64,000 nt of DNA from Aulostomus chinensis (lineage: Eukaryota > Chordata > Actinopteri > Syngnathiformes > Aulostomidae). Every line of letters begins with the position of its first letter. The stretch's first letter is position 1. The notes beneath the pieces were generated by a model. That model was not told where the DNA came from. It saw nothing but the letters and a program-made list of their open reading frames with translations, and made no database searches. Positions 11,735 through 22,985 of this stretch are shown here, one piece after another. The translations under genes were made by a program, and so were the position numbers. The stretch is from NCBI GenBank assembly GCA_037954235.1, contig JBBMOA010000005.1:1567501-1631500 (forward strand), read 5' to 3'.

Positions 11735-11834
11735 CCTGTAGGGCAAGTCCTTCAAGGCGTGTCAAAGAGGAATGTGCAATGGGCATCACTGCCTTGTTCC
11801 CTTATCTGGCAGACCCCCAGGGCAATTTGGGCCA
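10711..11834 (+). pseudogene. SAMD3-like multi-copy fish gene, decayed
   Basis: Three exons can be read. 10,711-11,221 runs from a TTTGTCTGCAG acceptor to a CAG/GTGAGC donor: FAIPILDLKVYDDLN, then LGVLEVRLPQGSHPEG, then an acidic Ser-rich part with SDDVIILQPSPARSNRA. About 11,386-11,551 reads LKEKPGGERIMNEHAQTKSL and RRRDMVKILVAHMASEHG. 11,742-11,834 reads RRVKEECAMGITALFPYL. The last two match the conserved region of proteins labelled SAMD3-like in teleosts (LVADMxEKHG...VKExYAxGIxALFPYL). Exon one has three in-frame stops, TAG 10,784, TAA 10,970 and TGA 11,030, yet the splice sites look sound. The molecular role of this family is unknown to me. Name moderate; gene-derived nature strong. Confidence 0.55.
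11665..11732 (+). repeat. (GT)n microsatellite
   Basis: About 68 bases of GT, between the second and third SAMD3-like exons; it forms the pyrimidine-poor intron end just before the acceptor at 11,741. Confidence 0.97.
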
Positions 11835-11930
11835 TGTAAGTAGATAAAACAAGTCTGTAATTGCTCAAAATAGGACTGTTGAGTGCATTGTAAACAACAT
11901 ATTATTGAACATTTCTGGATTCTGAGCTTT

Positions 11931-12899
11931 CTCCTAGTTCAGCACTGCAGATGTCAGAGCCTTTGACTCCTAGTTCAGCACTGCAGATGTCAGAGCCTTT
12001 GACTCCTAGTTCAGCACTGCAGATGTCAGAGCCTTTGACTCCTAGTTCAGCACTGCAGATGTCAGAGCCTTTGACTCCTAGTTCAGCACTGCAGATGTCA
12101 GAGCCTTTGACTCCTAGTTCAGCACTGCAGATGTCAGAGCCTTTGACTCCTAGTTCAGCACTGCAGATGTCAGAGCCTTTGACTCCTAGTTCAGCACTGC
12201 AGATGTCAGAGCCTTTGACTCCTAGTTCAGCACTGCAGATGTCAGAGCCTTTGACTCCTAGTTCAGCACTGCAGATGTCATAGCCTTTGACTCCTAGTTC
12301 AGCACTGCAGATGTCAGAGCCTTTGACTCCTAGTTCAGCACTGCAGATGTCATAGCCTTTGACTCCTAGTTCAGCACTGCAGATGTCAGAGCCTTTGACT
12401 CCTAGTTCAGCACTGCAGATGTCAGAGCCTTTGACTCCTAGTTCAGCACTGCAGATGTCAGAGCCTTTGACTCCTAGTTCAGCACTGCAGATGTCAGAGC
12501 CTTTGACTCCTAGTTCAGCACTGCAGATGTCAGAGCCTTTGACTCCTAGTTCAGCACTGCAGATGTCAGAGCCTTTGACTCCTAGTTCAGCACTGCAGAT
12601 GTCAGAGCCTTTGACTCCTAGTTCAGCACTGCAGATGTCATAGCCTTTGACTCCTAGTTCAGCACTGCAGATGTCAGAGCCTTTGACTCCTAGTTCAGCA
12701 CTGCAGATGTCATAGCCTTTGACTCCTAGTTCAGCACTGCAGATGTCAGAGCCTTTGACTCCTAGTTCAGCACTGCAGATGTCAGAGCCTTTGACTCCTA
12801 GTTCAGCACTGCAGATGTCAGAGCCTTTGACTCCTAGTTCAGCACTGCAGATGTCAGAGCCTTTGACTCCTAGTTCAGCACTGCAGATGTCAGACCCTT
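11931..12899 (+). repeat. 36-bp minisatellite, about 27 copies, in-frame 12-residue repeat
   Basis: Unit CTCCTAGTTCAGCACTGCAG plus ATGTCAGAGCCTTTGA, 36 bp, nearly perfect. It is a multiple of three and open in one frame as PSSALQMSEPLT. Four units carry TAG instead of GAG-type sequence, at about 12,279, 12,351, 12,639 and 12,711. The pair recurs after exactly 360 bp, so a block of ten units was duplicated. The array follows the last SAMD3-like exon by about 100 bp; whether it was ever exonic cannot be told. Confidence 0.95.
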
Positions 12900-13429
12900 T
12901 GACCTTGATTTTAGCAGTTCTTCAAGAAGGGTGCGTGTTTTTTCATTTTAAGGAGAAAATAAAAGAAGAAAAAGTTATTATGTGAACAGTGCAAAGAATG
13001 CTTTTTTGCTCCAGTGGTGACAAATAAGACTGGGGCTCTGCTGTGATTTAAGTAATTTCATTTATAAACAATATAAACCCAAAAAAATTCCATAAATTAG
13101 AAAATAAGTGTTAAAAAAGTAGTGACATTGGCTGATCTACAAGCTCACAATGCTGTGAGATTGTAGATCTTATGTTTTCACTAGTTTGGGTCTTGGGCAA
13201 ACATCTAGATGCATCCTGCAACTGGAAAGTGTCGCAGCAGTATGTGTGGTTCCAACACTTCCAGGTGGTCCAGATGCTGGCGACAGAACCCCTTTCAGCG
13301 AGGAAAAGCAGCTAACCACAGAAACCCAGTGTCATGAGGCCATCGCACTGATTGTAAAGGACCACACTAGTCCTTGCATGTGTTTGTTTCATCTCAGTGA
13401 AATATTCTAAATGTGTATTGTTTACATTC
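12900..13429. other. no gene seen
   Basis: A/T-rich sequence with one 74-codon open frame (13,186-13,410) that I do not recognise. Nothing else supported. Confidence 0.4.
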
Positions 13430-13932
13430 CGTTTTATTAACAAATATAAACTCTCAAAGTTATTAATTAATGCTTCTATTTTTGTGTGTGTGTTTTAAAA
13501 TAGTTGGTAGGTGAAGTTGTGAGTGACTCCTGTATGTGTAGGACTGTTGTATGGATTTGGGGGATTGAATTTTGTCCTCTGAGTGACACCGTAGCTCCAC
13601 AAGAGGGAGAGACAGGTAAAGGTAACCCAACAGGAGTTGGTAATGAGGAGGCTGCTTTGTTTGAGCCTGGGCCACAAAGGTTTGATCTCCAGGCTCCAGC
13701 GTAACTTCTGCTTCATTTGCACAGAAAAGAACATTGACGCCTGTTTAAACAGAAGAAAAGATTAAAAGTATTGAAGCATCCTTGGTGAGCGCAGTGAGGT
13801 ATGTTTGTTTATCTTGAAACATTGTATTATTGCAACATTGTGAGTTTGGATCAGTGTGCATGGAACACTTTGTTTGAAGGAATGTTTGGTTGATGTTGTT
13901 ATATTATGGACAAAATTATGAAGATTGTACTG

Positions 13933-14610
13933 TGTTCCATGTGTGACATGTAGAGCTGGCTCAGGTGAGCCCCTGCATGGTTTCTCCCTCTCTTTGTTTC
14001 CCTCCTCCCTCTCCTGCTCTTAGGAAAGATCCAGGAGGACGCTGGCTGCTTCCTGTTCTGCCCTCCCACCTGACATCTGGGAGAAGAGTTGATTGGAGCC
14101 TGGTTGCCCCTCCACCTGGCTGGTTCCAGGGAGGCCTCTTTATCAGCCACTCCCCTGCTTTGTTCTGGGTCTCTCTCTCTCTCTGGCGGCCTGCTGAGCA
14201 ACATACTCTGAGAAACCACTTTGTAAGATCAACTTATTTGGAAGTGGGAGGTGGTCGGTTGAGGTTAGATTGGGGTACCCCACACCTTACATCACGTAGT
14301 CTTCTTTTGTATACCACACTAGTTTATGGGTTGGTGCCATCCTTGTACGTTTTTGACAACCTTGATGAGTTAGACGGGCAGGCCTTTTGCTACTTGTGTT
14401 TCTTGTGTCAGGAAGATTTCAGTTAGGCCTTGTTTTGATATGTTAAGTTAATTTGTTTGGCACAATCCCCTCACGGCCTACCTTCCCTCCCACTTTGTAC
14501 ACAGCTCTTGTACTTTTGATCACCCCTTTGTGAAATAAATAATTCTTGCACTGATAATTTTCCACTTGGCTGTTTGTGTTATTCCTTGTGTTGCCGCAAG
14601 GAACGTAACA
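13933..14610 (+). mobile_element. solo LTR with 5-bp target duplication (left arm)
   Basis: Starts TGTTCC and ends GTAACA, with TG...CA termini. It is flanked by the direct repeat TACTG at 13,928-13,932 and 14,611-14,615. Length 678 bp. An AATAAA signal sits near 14,535, as expected for the R region. No internal retroelement coding sequence is attached, so it is a solo LTR. A 5-bp duplication fits Gypsy-type elements. The strand given assumes the AATAAA orientation. The same insertion with the same flanks lies in the right arm, so it predates the arm duplication. Confidence 0.78.
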
Positions 14611-14615
14611 TACTG

Positions 14616-15244
14616 TGAAGACTGTATGGTGACTTGTTTGTTTTATGTTTTGTATACTCTGACACAGTTTTCACGGTGCTCTGGTGAACGTGACGACGCT
14701 GCTCTCACTAAAATAAAAGACGCCTTAGGCATCAGTCGAGACTCTCTTTGGGGATCCAAGGGTTGCTACACTGATGAAGCATACAACTGATGAGGTAATC
14801 ATGAAGGAGAAGATGAAACAGACCTTCACCCATCGCCAAGCAATGGTTCACAATCCAGTGAAGTCCTCTGAAATATTCACCACCTTTCCAAGACTTCCTG
14901 ACATCGCAGGAATGGTGTGTGGCTCTTGAAATGAAACATAACTAACCCTTTTACAGCTGAAGCCGATTCTAAAAAAAAAGGCTTCTAAATCCTGTTTTCT
15001 GAAAAAACTTTCTGTCAGGGGTTCTCAAACCATTCCATGACAAGGACACCAAAAATGATGTGTAATTGGCCACGACCCCCATCTGAAAATGTTGTTTCAG
15101 GTCCCCCCAGAAGCAAAGATATGAATTCAAAACGTGTGCCCTCAAAGAATCTATCAAAGATTTGTGCCACCTTTTCACTATTAGATCCACGTGAACTTGT
15201 ATCATGTATATGCTTGACTTATAAGTACACATGAGTTCAAAGTA
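14616..15244. other. no gene seen; dispersed repeat at 15,010-15,200
   Basis: Bases 15,010-15,200 are another copy of the non-coding element also seen at 10,050-10,160 and 10,310-10,500 (GACCCCCATCTGAAAA and TTGTTTCAGG words). The rest is unassigned. Confidence 0.45.
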
Positions 15245-15247
15245 TCA

Positions 15248-16200
15248 TGAACAGATAATACATAAGACAACAGAAAAACACTTCCTATCAATCTCAGCAA
15301 CAGAAAGCATTTCCTGAAGCCACCTCTTGAAACATGGAGCCCTCCAGTTTAATAATTTGAATTCTTTAGCTGCAACCATGCCTGCTTGTAGAGCCTGTTT
15401 TTGAAAAGGAGGAAGAGTCCTCGTCCTGTCAGAGCAACCAAATACAGCAAAGTTCCAGTCTTGTTTGGAAAACCAATCCAATATATCCCACCAGAAGTTA
15501 CTGAGAACAGGACAGTGCCAGAAGAAGTGTGCCATCGATCCTTCAGCACTACGACATCCATCATACGTGGGAGAAACAGATCCAAATATCTGACTAAGCC
15601 CAATTTTGGAAAAATGAAGTATACGCAAGACTTTGAATTGAATCAGTCTGTATCTCGAATCGATGGAACATTCCTGTACACTGACCAGGCTTTCCTCCCA
15701 CAGTGCCTCTGACACTGGGACGTCCAGTTCTTTGGCCCAGGCCTCCCTGAGAGGACTGGCGTCTACTGGAATCAAAGGCAGTGACCAAGCGAGAAATCAA
15801 ATGTTGGGAGTTCCACGTGAGAGAAGTAAATCTTCAAAGATGTTGCTCTTTGGTTTAATGGTGAACTCTGGAATATCCTCGCACACAATGATGCCAAAGT
15901 GTGTCTGAGGAAGGAGGTGTTCAGATTGGAGCTGAAGGAATGAAGCAGATTTGTTATCAACCATCTTCTCCAGTGGAACAGAGTCCTCTCTTCCTCCATT
16001 CCAGAAGCACACTGTCCATCATCGCTGGCTTGAACAAATGGTTCTATGATACAGGTGTGTGGATTGACACATCTGACATTCCAAGCAATTGTTTAATAAG
16101 ATTCCAGATCTTCAGAGGGTTTCAAAGAATAAAGTTACGACCAAGTCATTTGTCAGCAGGCTGCGCTCCCCAGTAAAGCAGTGCAGGAAGAGAGGTCCCT
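15248..16200 (-). mobile_element. L1/Tx1-type LINE, ORF2 3' end (left arm)
   Basis: On the minus strand: KIWNLIKQLLGMSDVS, then DSVLLEWRKRGL near 16,010, SASFLQLQSEHLLPQTHF near 15,940, and an open frame of 176 codons from 15,775 ending at 15,248 with YRLIQFKVLRILHFSK and AHFFWHCPVLSNFW. The latter is the C-terminal cysteine-histidine region of L1-like ORF2. The first Cys of the usual C-x2-C is Tyr here (YDGC). Several frame breaks lie upstream of 15,780. 5'-truncated, no longer active. Confidence 0.75.
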
Positions 16201-16659
16201 GAAACTGACACAGACTGGATTTTCAGCCGGGACGGGGAGACAGCAGACCAGTCATCGCCAGGGGAGCCCCACTGTCCAGTTTTCTGATGAATCGTCCCTA
16301 CTTGAAAGGGCTCAAGAATACACAAGTGGTATTCCTCTTGGTTTGACCATTTATTTTGAAGGGACCAATTTGGAGCAGGTAAGAGTCCTAGGATGGACAA
16401 GGAAATAAAAGGGTATATTTCAGTTCCAAGAATAATTTACATTTCCCTTCAACATGAGCAAAATTATGCTAATTATGCAGAGCCCAATTTACTTGTAAAC
16501 AATACTTTTCTATTTATAATTTACACATTCGCACCATCGCATTCAAGTTTGACTATGAAGGAGGAGGCTAGTCATGCAATATGGACAGAATGATCATCAG
16601 AAATCCATGAAACAATGTTTCCAGGATCACTACATAAGGCTTGGCCTGGTCTAAGCTAC
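16201..16659. other. unassigned sequence
   Basis: The minus-strand frame 16,146-16,400 continues upstream of the L1 match but I cannot align it to L1. Nothing else recognised. Confidence 0.35.
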
Positions 16660-16667
16660 TTTGTGAT

Positions 16668-16925
16668 CTATATTATTATGATTATGATTGTTGTTATTAT
16701 TATTATTATTGTTATTATTGTTATTATGATTATGATGATGATGATGATGATGATTATTGTTATTATCATTATTATTATTATTGCTATTATTGTTATTATT
16801 ATTGTTATTATGATTCTGATTATTGTTATGATTATTATTATTATTAGGATTATAATTATTATTGTAATTGTTATTATTATTGTTATGATTATGATTGTTA
16901 TTGTTATTATTATTGTTGGTGTTGT
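16668..16925 (+). repeat. (TTA/TTG)n trinucleotide-rich tract (left arm)
   Basis: About 260 bases of ATT, GTT and GAT words. The copy in the right arm, about 60,518-60,762, differs in length and order by several units. The poly-Ile, poly-Asn and poly-Tyr frames are by-products. Confidence 0.95.
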
Positions 16926-17235
16926 CAAGCATTAGCCAAATTAGCCACACACTATGAAACAATACATCATCATCATAGTCCTTTGAATTAGATGACACTT
17001 CATTGAATGCCTGCAGACTAGCACACACTATCAGACTACATTCCCCATAATCCTCTGCGACATCAGGAAACAAATTGGTGTGCTGTTTTCAAACTCTTGT
17101 TTCCAACTAAACAGCCAACAGCAACAGATGCACTTTGTGACACACATTGAGAACATGACCGCTGCATCAGTGGACTATGGACGACATCAAGTTGATTCAA
17201 ATGTCTTCATTTTAAATTCACCAAGCAAACGCTCC
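16926..17235. other. no gene seen
   Basis: Between the trinucleotide tract and the hAT end. No family recognised. Confidence 0.4.
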
Positions 17236-17870
17236 ACACTGGTGATGGGTGGATGAGGCGTCATGAAGCGTCATGAAGCGTCATGAAGCGTGTCGACACA
17301 ATGACACACTGTGTTGATACTGTGTCACTGAATACTGACACCTGCTGGACTTTAAACTTCCCTGCAGGCTTGACAGACTGACCTGACACTGATTTGATGA
17401 CCTGGTGTACACAATAATGTCATTGAAGTCTTTGCGTTCATATTGGATCATTCCATGTCTTTAAACAATGTGAAGATGTATCTTAATGTGAAAATCTAAG
17501 TGAAAATGTTGGTAATGAGGACGCTTGAGGACTTTTACAAATTTTTATTTCAAAAAATTCGTTTTTCTGACATTTTAAAATTAAGTCTGTTACGTTTTTT
17601 TGATAAAACTTCTCCAGCTGTCGAAAACACGGCACAGATGAGGCTGGAGTGCAAAGAAATTGTAGGGACAGCTGGTAGAGGTTTGGACAGATTGTCTTTT
17701 GGTTGGCCCAGTAACTCACTGGATCCTGGGCCCTGGAAGTACTGCCCTCTGCCAGGTATCTCTGCACCTCCTGGAAGGCATCAGCTGTGGCACTTTTTGT
17801 CTGCCTGCCCACTTCCATGTCCAAATGTTGTCAAAGGTTATCTCAAAAACAACAAACTGGCATTTTAGGA
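17236..17870 (-). mobile_element. hAT transposase C-terminal fragment (left arm)
   Basis: On the minus strand: QDPVSYWANQKTICPNLYQL and FLCTPASSVPC, then, after a frameshift near 17,620, VFSTAGEVLSKKRNRL and MSEKRIF. This is the hAT C-terminal dimerisation domain (DPLxYW...YPxL...PATSVPSERVFSxAG...KRxRL) as in ZBED-type transposases. The ER before VFS is degraded. The 3' non-coding part runs to about 17,236, near a triple 10-bp GCGTCATGAA repeat (17,255-17,290) close to the likely element end. N-terminal and catalytic parts are missing. Confidence 0.78.
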
Positions 17871-18039
17871 CATGATTTCCCACAACAACAAACAATGCAG
17901 GTTCCTGTGGACCAAACAGCAGCTAAGAAGGTAGTGTTGGTGTCTCTGTTCCTCTCCAGAAGCACACAACTGTTGACAGAAGGCTTGGCTTTCCAAGAGA
18001 ACACACTGACACTGGTGTGGTAGCCCTGAGTGTCGTGAC

Positions 18040-19995
18040 TGAACAACCATCAGTCTTAGACTGTTAAAGAGGCTAAGAGAGGACACTTGTCAGACATTAT
18101 TGTGTCTGATCGCCACAACCCACGTGTGCTATTTAAAACCATTGACTCTGCTCTGAATGCCCCACAGCCTGTCTGCCTGGAAGCACCCACTGAAATGTGC
18201 AATGACTTCCTGCACTTTTTCATTGACAAGGTTGTTATCAGGAGGGCTCTCATCTCAGCTCCTGCCGCTGACCCCTCTGCTTCTGTCCGTTGCCCGGCTG
18301 TGTTCGATAAGTTTGAGCCTGTGACTTTGTCATTTTTAAAGATGTGGTTGGCCACATGAAGCCATCAGGTTCCCCTCATGATTCTGTCCCTCCTCATTTT
18401 TAAAAGAGGTTTTCCCCAGTATGGGGCAGTCAGTTCTGGGTGTTAGTAACAGCAGTCTGTCTTCTGGTGTTGTCCCCATTAGTTTTAAACATGCAGTAGT
18501 GCAACCACTGCTTACGAAACCTGGCCTTGACAGCACTGTATTGGCTAACTTTAGGCCCATCTCTAAGTTGCCTTTTATTTCTAAGGTCTTGGAGAAAGTT
18601 GTGTCTGCTCAACTGAAGTCTTTTCTGGATGAGCATGATATTCTGGAGGTTTTCCAGTCAGGTTTTAAGACTCTGCATAGCACAGAGTCAGCACTGCTTA
18701 GGGTCTTCAATGACATCCTCCTGGCAAACGACTGTGGAGATGATGTGATTCTTGTCCTGCTGGACCAAACTGCTGCCTTTGATACAGTGGATCACAATAT
18801 TTTATTATCTCGGTTGCAGTACCTAGTGGGCATTTGTGGTAGTGCTCTGCGGTGGTTTAGGTCCTATCTGACAGACAGAACTCTGTGTGTAAGCTTTGCT
18901 GGTTCTGAATCTTCCCCTGCTCCTCAGTCATTTGGGGTTCCACAGGGCTCAATTTTAGGGCCTCTCCTTTTTTCATTGTATGTACTTCCTCTGGGCTCCA
19001 TTCTCATCAGCATGGCATCTCTTTTCACTGCTATGCTGGTGACAGTCAGATAGATGTGCCACTAAAGAAGAAAGATGCTCTCTCAATCAAGCCACTTCTG
19101 TTATGTCTTGATGACATTAAAGCCTGGATGGCCCTAAACTTTTTCAATTTTAACGAGAAGAAAACTGAAGTGATGGTGTTTGGTCCCAGTGGCTCCTGTG
19201 AACCTCCCCCTATTGACTTGGGCCCCTTGGCTCTGTATGTGAAGCCAACTGTTTCAAACTTGGGTTTAAGATGGACAGGGATTTCAAACTAGATCGTCAA
19301 ATAGGTGCAGTGGTGAAGTCCAGCTTCTTTCATCTGAGGCTGTTAGCAAAAGTGAAGCCCTTTCTTGCAGGAGAGCATTTTGAGACTGTGATTCATGCCT
19401 TCATCACGTCTCGGCTTGATGATTGCAGTGCTCTTTACTTTGGAATCAGCCAGTCCTCCCTCTCACGTCTCCAGTTGGTACAAAATGCTGCTGCTCGACT
19501 TTTAACCGGAGCAGGAAGAAGGAGCCCATCGTTCTGGCCTCCCTCCACTGGCTGCCTGTGCACTTCAGGGTTCATTTTAAGATTCTTTTATTTGTTTTTA
19601 AATCCTTAAATGGTCTGGCCCCCCTTACCTCTCTGAGCTGCTTCACCCTCGTGCTCCTGCTCGGTGCCTCAGGTCAGCTGACCAGCTGCTCCTGGAGATA
19701 CCGAGGTCTAAGCGGAAGCTCAGAGGGGACAGAGCCTTTTCTGTTGCTGCTCCCAAATGATGGAACGATCTGCCTTTGCACCTCAGACAGGCTTCTTCAC
19801 TGTCCATTTTTAAAACTAATCTTAAAACCTATATTTATTCCTTGGCTTTTGACCCAGCATGAGACTTTGCTCCTGTTTTAGTATTTTTATTGTTCTTCAC
19901 TTGATTATTATGTTTTATGACTATTTATGTACAGCACTTTGTTTTCAGCTGTGGTTGTTTTTAAAGTGCTTTATGAATAAAGTTGAGTTGAGTCT
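18040..19995 (+). mobile_element. L2-type LINE, 5'-truncated ORF2 with 3' end (left arm)
   Basis: Order of blocks: FEPVTLSFLK (about 18,310), SSLSSGVVPISFKHAVVQPL, ANFRPISKLPFISKVLEK, FQSGFKTLHSTESALLRVF, AAFDTVDHNILLSRLQ (about 18,770-18,820), FGVPQGSILGPLLFSLY (about 18,930-18,980). The catalytic box reads YAGDSQI near 19,030-19,050 after a frameshift, so one essential Asp of YADD is Gly. Further frameshifts near 19,265 and 19,510 precede LASLHWLPVHF and SLNGLAP. The end at about 19,980-19,995 is GAATAAAGTTGAGTTGAG, the short tail repeat typical of L2. Confidence 0.9.
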
Positions 19996-21490
19996 TAGTT
20001 TTCAAAGACCTTCTGCCCTTGGAGGAGAGTTTTAGGCCTTCCTGGTGTTGCTGGACAGGCGGAGCAGGGACCGAGCAAAGCTGTGGTTTCTAAGAATGGA
20101 GAAAGTCCCTGACAACATGACGCTTGGGCCCAGAGTTCAAATACTGAACCTTTCCTTCAAGTATCTCTACATCAGTTCCTTTGTTCCACATCAAAACCAC
20201 TGTTTTGGCAGTCCAACACTTCATCGGACAGTTGTATAAAACAATGCTGCATTCCTACTTTGCCAGGTTGCCTTGAATGTGGCGTCACTTCCTGTTCTGA
20301 CACTCTGCTGCTTTTTCAACATTTTTAACAAGAAATGTTTGTTCACAATTCACTGAAACGAGTGTGTTCAATGCCACACATTTACAGACCTTTGTGTTTC
20401 CTTGAAGGTTCATGTTGGAACACTGAACGTAGTAAAACCTGTTCTTTAATGGGAAATCCCTGTAGATGAAGTGGAACATTCCAGAACTTCACTTTAACAC
20501 ACTCCAATTCCAGAGCTTCTGTTTGAATGGAGCTGTTGTTCATGGATTTTGATGGACGATGCTTGGTTTTCCATTGTCCAATGAATGTTTGACCCTTCCA
20601 GTCCTCTAAAGTGATGGACTAATACTGGCAAGATGCAGAAATCCTCTATTGTTCAAAGCACAGATTCTGTGTTGATACATTGTTGTAGTTTTTATACTTG
20701 GAGAAACCAGAATCTGACAGGAAATCACTGTAGAAAGTTGGCTCAGTTTCAGAAAGTAACAACTCAGTAGCTTCACTTGACAGTGACGGACCTTAAACTG
20801 GGCTATTTTGATGGACTCCGCTTGCTTTTCCACTGTCAAATGAACTTTTCTAATGGGAAATTCCTGCTCATAGACTGGTTTGTTTCATAAATGAACCAGT
20901 AAGAGCCCTGAACTGAGAGAAGAACCTGAAAGGTCCTTGTTCTTCATGTGTTTTCCATGATGGGCCTGTTTTCCTGCAGTTGAAAGCACATTTCTCAACA
21001 CAAAATGGACTGTAATTTCATCAGTTTGGACTGGGAAAGCTGCTGGGTATTTTTACAGTTTCTTCCATGGAATTTTGTGGAACAGTTCATGACTGTAATT
21101 GGACGGTACCGTCTGGAAACGCTGCTGCCAGACTTTTGACCCTTTTTTTTACAGTGCAGTAAAGACCCAGGCCCTTAGACCTGTCCAGCCTCACACCATC
21201 TGGAGGTGTTGGTGCTGAATGGGCTTGTTCAGTGAACCCTTGGGGCTCCATCCACCAAAACCTGTCCACGTGGTCTCGGCCCCACTAGGACCAGGTCCTG
21301 TGAGTTTCAACTCTCTATGTACCAGGGCCCAGGAGCTGGAGGGCTCCTGAATCAGCAGTGTTGGTTTAGGTTGAGGGACAGAGTTGCTGAAGTTGGGGTT
21401 TTTGAATGTAGACACTGAGAGGACGGTCTCCAGTGACCTTTGACCTTGACAGAGGCCTTCCCACACCTGTTCTGGTTTGACCTGATTTGG
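19996..21490. other. no gene seen (left arm)
   Basis: Unassigned interspersed sequence. A stretch near 21,120-21,170 (TTTTTTTTACAGTGCAG) resembles the end of common fish MITEs. Open frames here are short and identical in both arms, which reflects arm identity and not selection. Confidence 0.45.
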
Positions 21491-21493
21491 GCT

Positions 21494-21832
21494 CTAGAGA
21501 GAGGAGAGGACAGGAGAGGACAGGAGAGGAGAGAGAGGAGAGGAGAGGAGAGAGGAGAGGAGAGAGAGAGGAGAGGAGAGAGAGGAGAGGAGAGAGAAGG
21601 AGAGGAGAATAGAGGAGAGAGAGAGAGGAGAGGAGAGAGAGGAGGAGAGAGAGAGGAGAGGAGAATAGAGGAGAGAGACGAGGAGAGGAGAGAGAGGAGG
21701 AGAGGAGAGAGAGAGGAGAGGAGAATAGAGGAGAGAGACGAGGAGAGGAGAGGAGAAGAGACAGGAGAGAGGAGAGGAGAGAGGAGAGGAGAGGAGAGAG
21801 GAGAGGAGAGGAGAGAGGAGAGGGGAGGAGAG
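21494..21832 (+). repeat. (GGAGA)n microsatellite (left arm)
   Basis: About 340 bases of GAGAGGAGAGG words. The matching CT tract in the right arm is about 280 bases. Arg/Glu-rich and Ser/Leu-rich frames are by-products. Confidence 0.97.
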
Positions 21833-22064
21833 GCCTCCATGTGGCTCATGGATCCCTGCATGGAGAGACCGTCCCTTCTCCTTCTCTGTGTCCACAAAGC
21901 CACGGCGGTGGAACCAAAGGTCTCCAATGTGCAGGGTCCTTGACAAAGTGGGGCTTCATGGTGGTGGACTGATGGCTCTACCTGCTGCTACAACACAGGC
22001 TTGGGATTTCTCCTCTGGAGCACACAAGGTTGAGGTGGGTTTTCTAGCCCAGCCTGGAAGGCTC
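21833..22064 (-). repeat. chimeric Tc1/zdhhc21 module (left arm)
   Basis: Read on the minus strand: sequence matching 1,090-1,222 (includes the zdhhc21 start codon) is joined to sequence matching 3,629-3,730 (Tc1 transposase, GDLWFHRRGFVDTEK) and then the CT tract. Relative to the right arm (55,296-55,423) 128 bp are missing; a GTGAG occurs at both deletion ends. Confidence 0.85.
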
Positions 22065-22845
22065 TCACCGGTTTCGTTGCAGCTCCTGGTTTTTGCGACT
22101 GCACTCGTGGACACGTTCAAAGATTTCTCAGTTTTCCACAGCGCCTGACCTTCAGGTCTGAGAGGACTGATGGACGGTGGTTCCTCTCTACTGAGCTGCT
22201 GGTTCCTGCCATGACATGAATTCTACCAGTTGGTAAAGGGAGCTGTCAGCTGGGGACAAACCTGACTTCTGCTCAGCTCCACTGATGCTCCACCCCAGGA
22301 AGAAGGTAGGAAGTTCCACCAAGGAACCTGACAAGGTGAACCTGAGAGGGGAACCTTTTCAGGTGATGACATCATGAAGCTCCCTGAGAGAAGGACGAGC
22401 AGAGGGAGGCCACTTTGAGGAGCTAGAATATCAAACCTGTTCCAGTTCTTAACAATTCTTGGCTCTACTCCATGACTCCATGTATCTTGTTTGATATATT
22501 TGATGTCTTCAGTATGAATCTCCAAAGTAGAAGGTAGTCCAAATAAAGGACACCACTGAAGAAGAGGGTGTCCTCACTTCTGAGCGGTAGTGAGTGGCTG
22601 CTCTGTCCATGTCCTGTTTTTAAAGTACTATTTATTTAGTGGCTTTAGGGGCAGACAACAAAAACAGCATCCCATTTTTAAAGTGTTGCATCGTGAGGTG
22701 TAGAGGTCCCAGGTGGAGGGAGGACTGCTACCCACAGTTCTCTGTGCTGCCTTGACCCCCCCCCCCCCCCCGCTGAGCCTTCTGTTCAGCAGCCTGTAGC
22801 TGCCGTGCCACACGGTGCTGAGGCCCTGCCTCAGTTGTAGAGAGC
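22065..22845. other. unassigned, with a dispersed element tail near 22,460-22,575
   Basis: The words GATGTCTTCAGTATGAATCT, AAAGTAGAAGGTAGTCC, AATAAAGGACACCAC and GTGTCCTCACTT in order resemble the 3' end of a non-coding element common in fish genomes. Bases 22,757-22,771 are a poly-C run whose length differs between arms. No gene. Confidence 0.4.
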
Positions 22846-22985
22846 AACACTCCAAGAGCCAGGATCCAAAAGGGTAACAGCTCACCTTCACTATCTTTGT
22901 CCAACAGAACCCCCACCAGCTTCGGGTGGTGGACCAGGCCCCCAGCTCTGGCTGTGATGGAGTTCTGTGGCCCTGATGGTGTCCA
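22846..22985 (+). repeat. dispersed repeat joined to a captured MAP4K exon piece (left arm)
   Basis: Bases 22,846-22,937 match 30,335-30,435 (GAGCAACACTCCAAGAGCCA ... GGGTGGTGGACCAGGCCCCC). Directly after, CAGCTCTGGCTGTGATGGAG and TTCTGTGG is the kinase-hinge coding piece of a MAP4K4/MINK1-type gene (QLWL...MEFCG with a one-base loss). The kinase match ends at about 22,970. Confidence 0.75.

Noticed and set aside
16651..17073. Long minus-strand frame with poly-Asn (and poly-Ile or poly-Tyr in other frames)
   Set aside because: It is translated microsatellite; the same composition is open in several frames and the lengths differ between the arms.
21440..21943. Frames of 150-190 codons rich in Arg/Glu or Ser/Leu
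   Set aside because: They are products of the GGAGA repeat; no domain and open on both strands.
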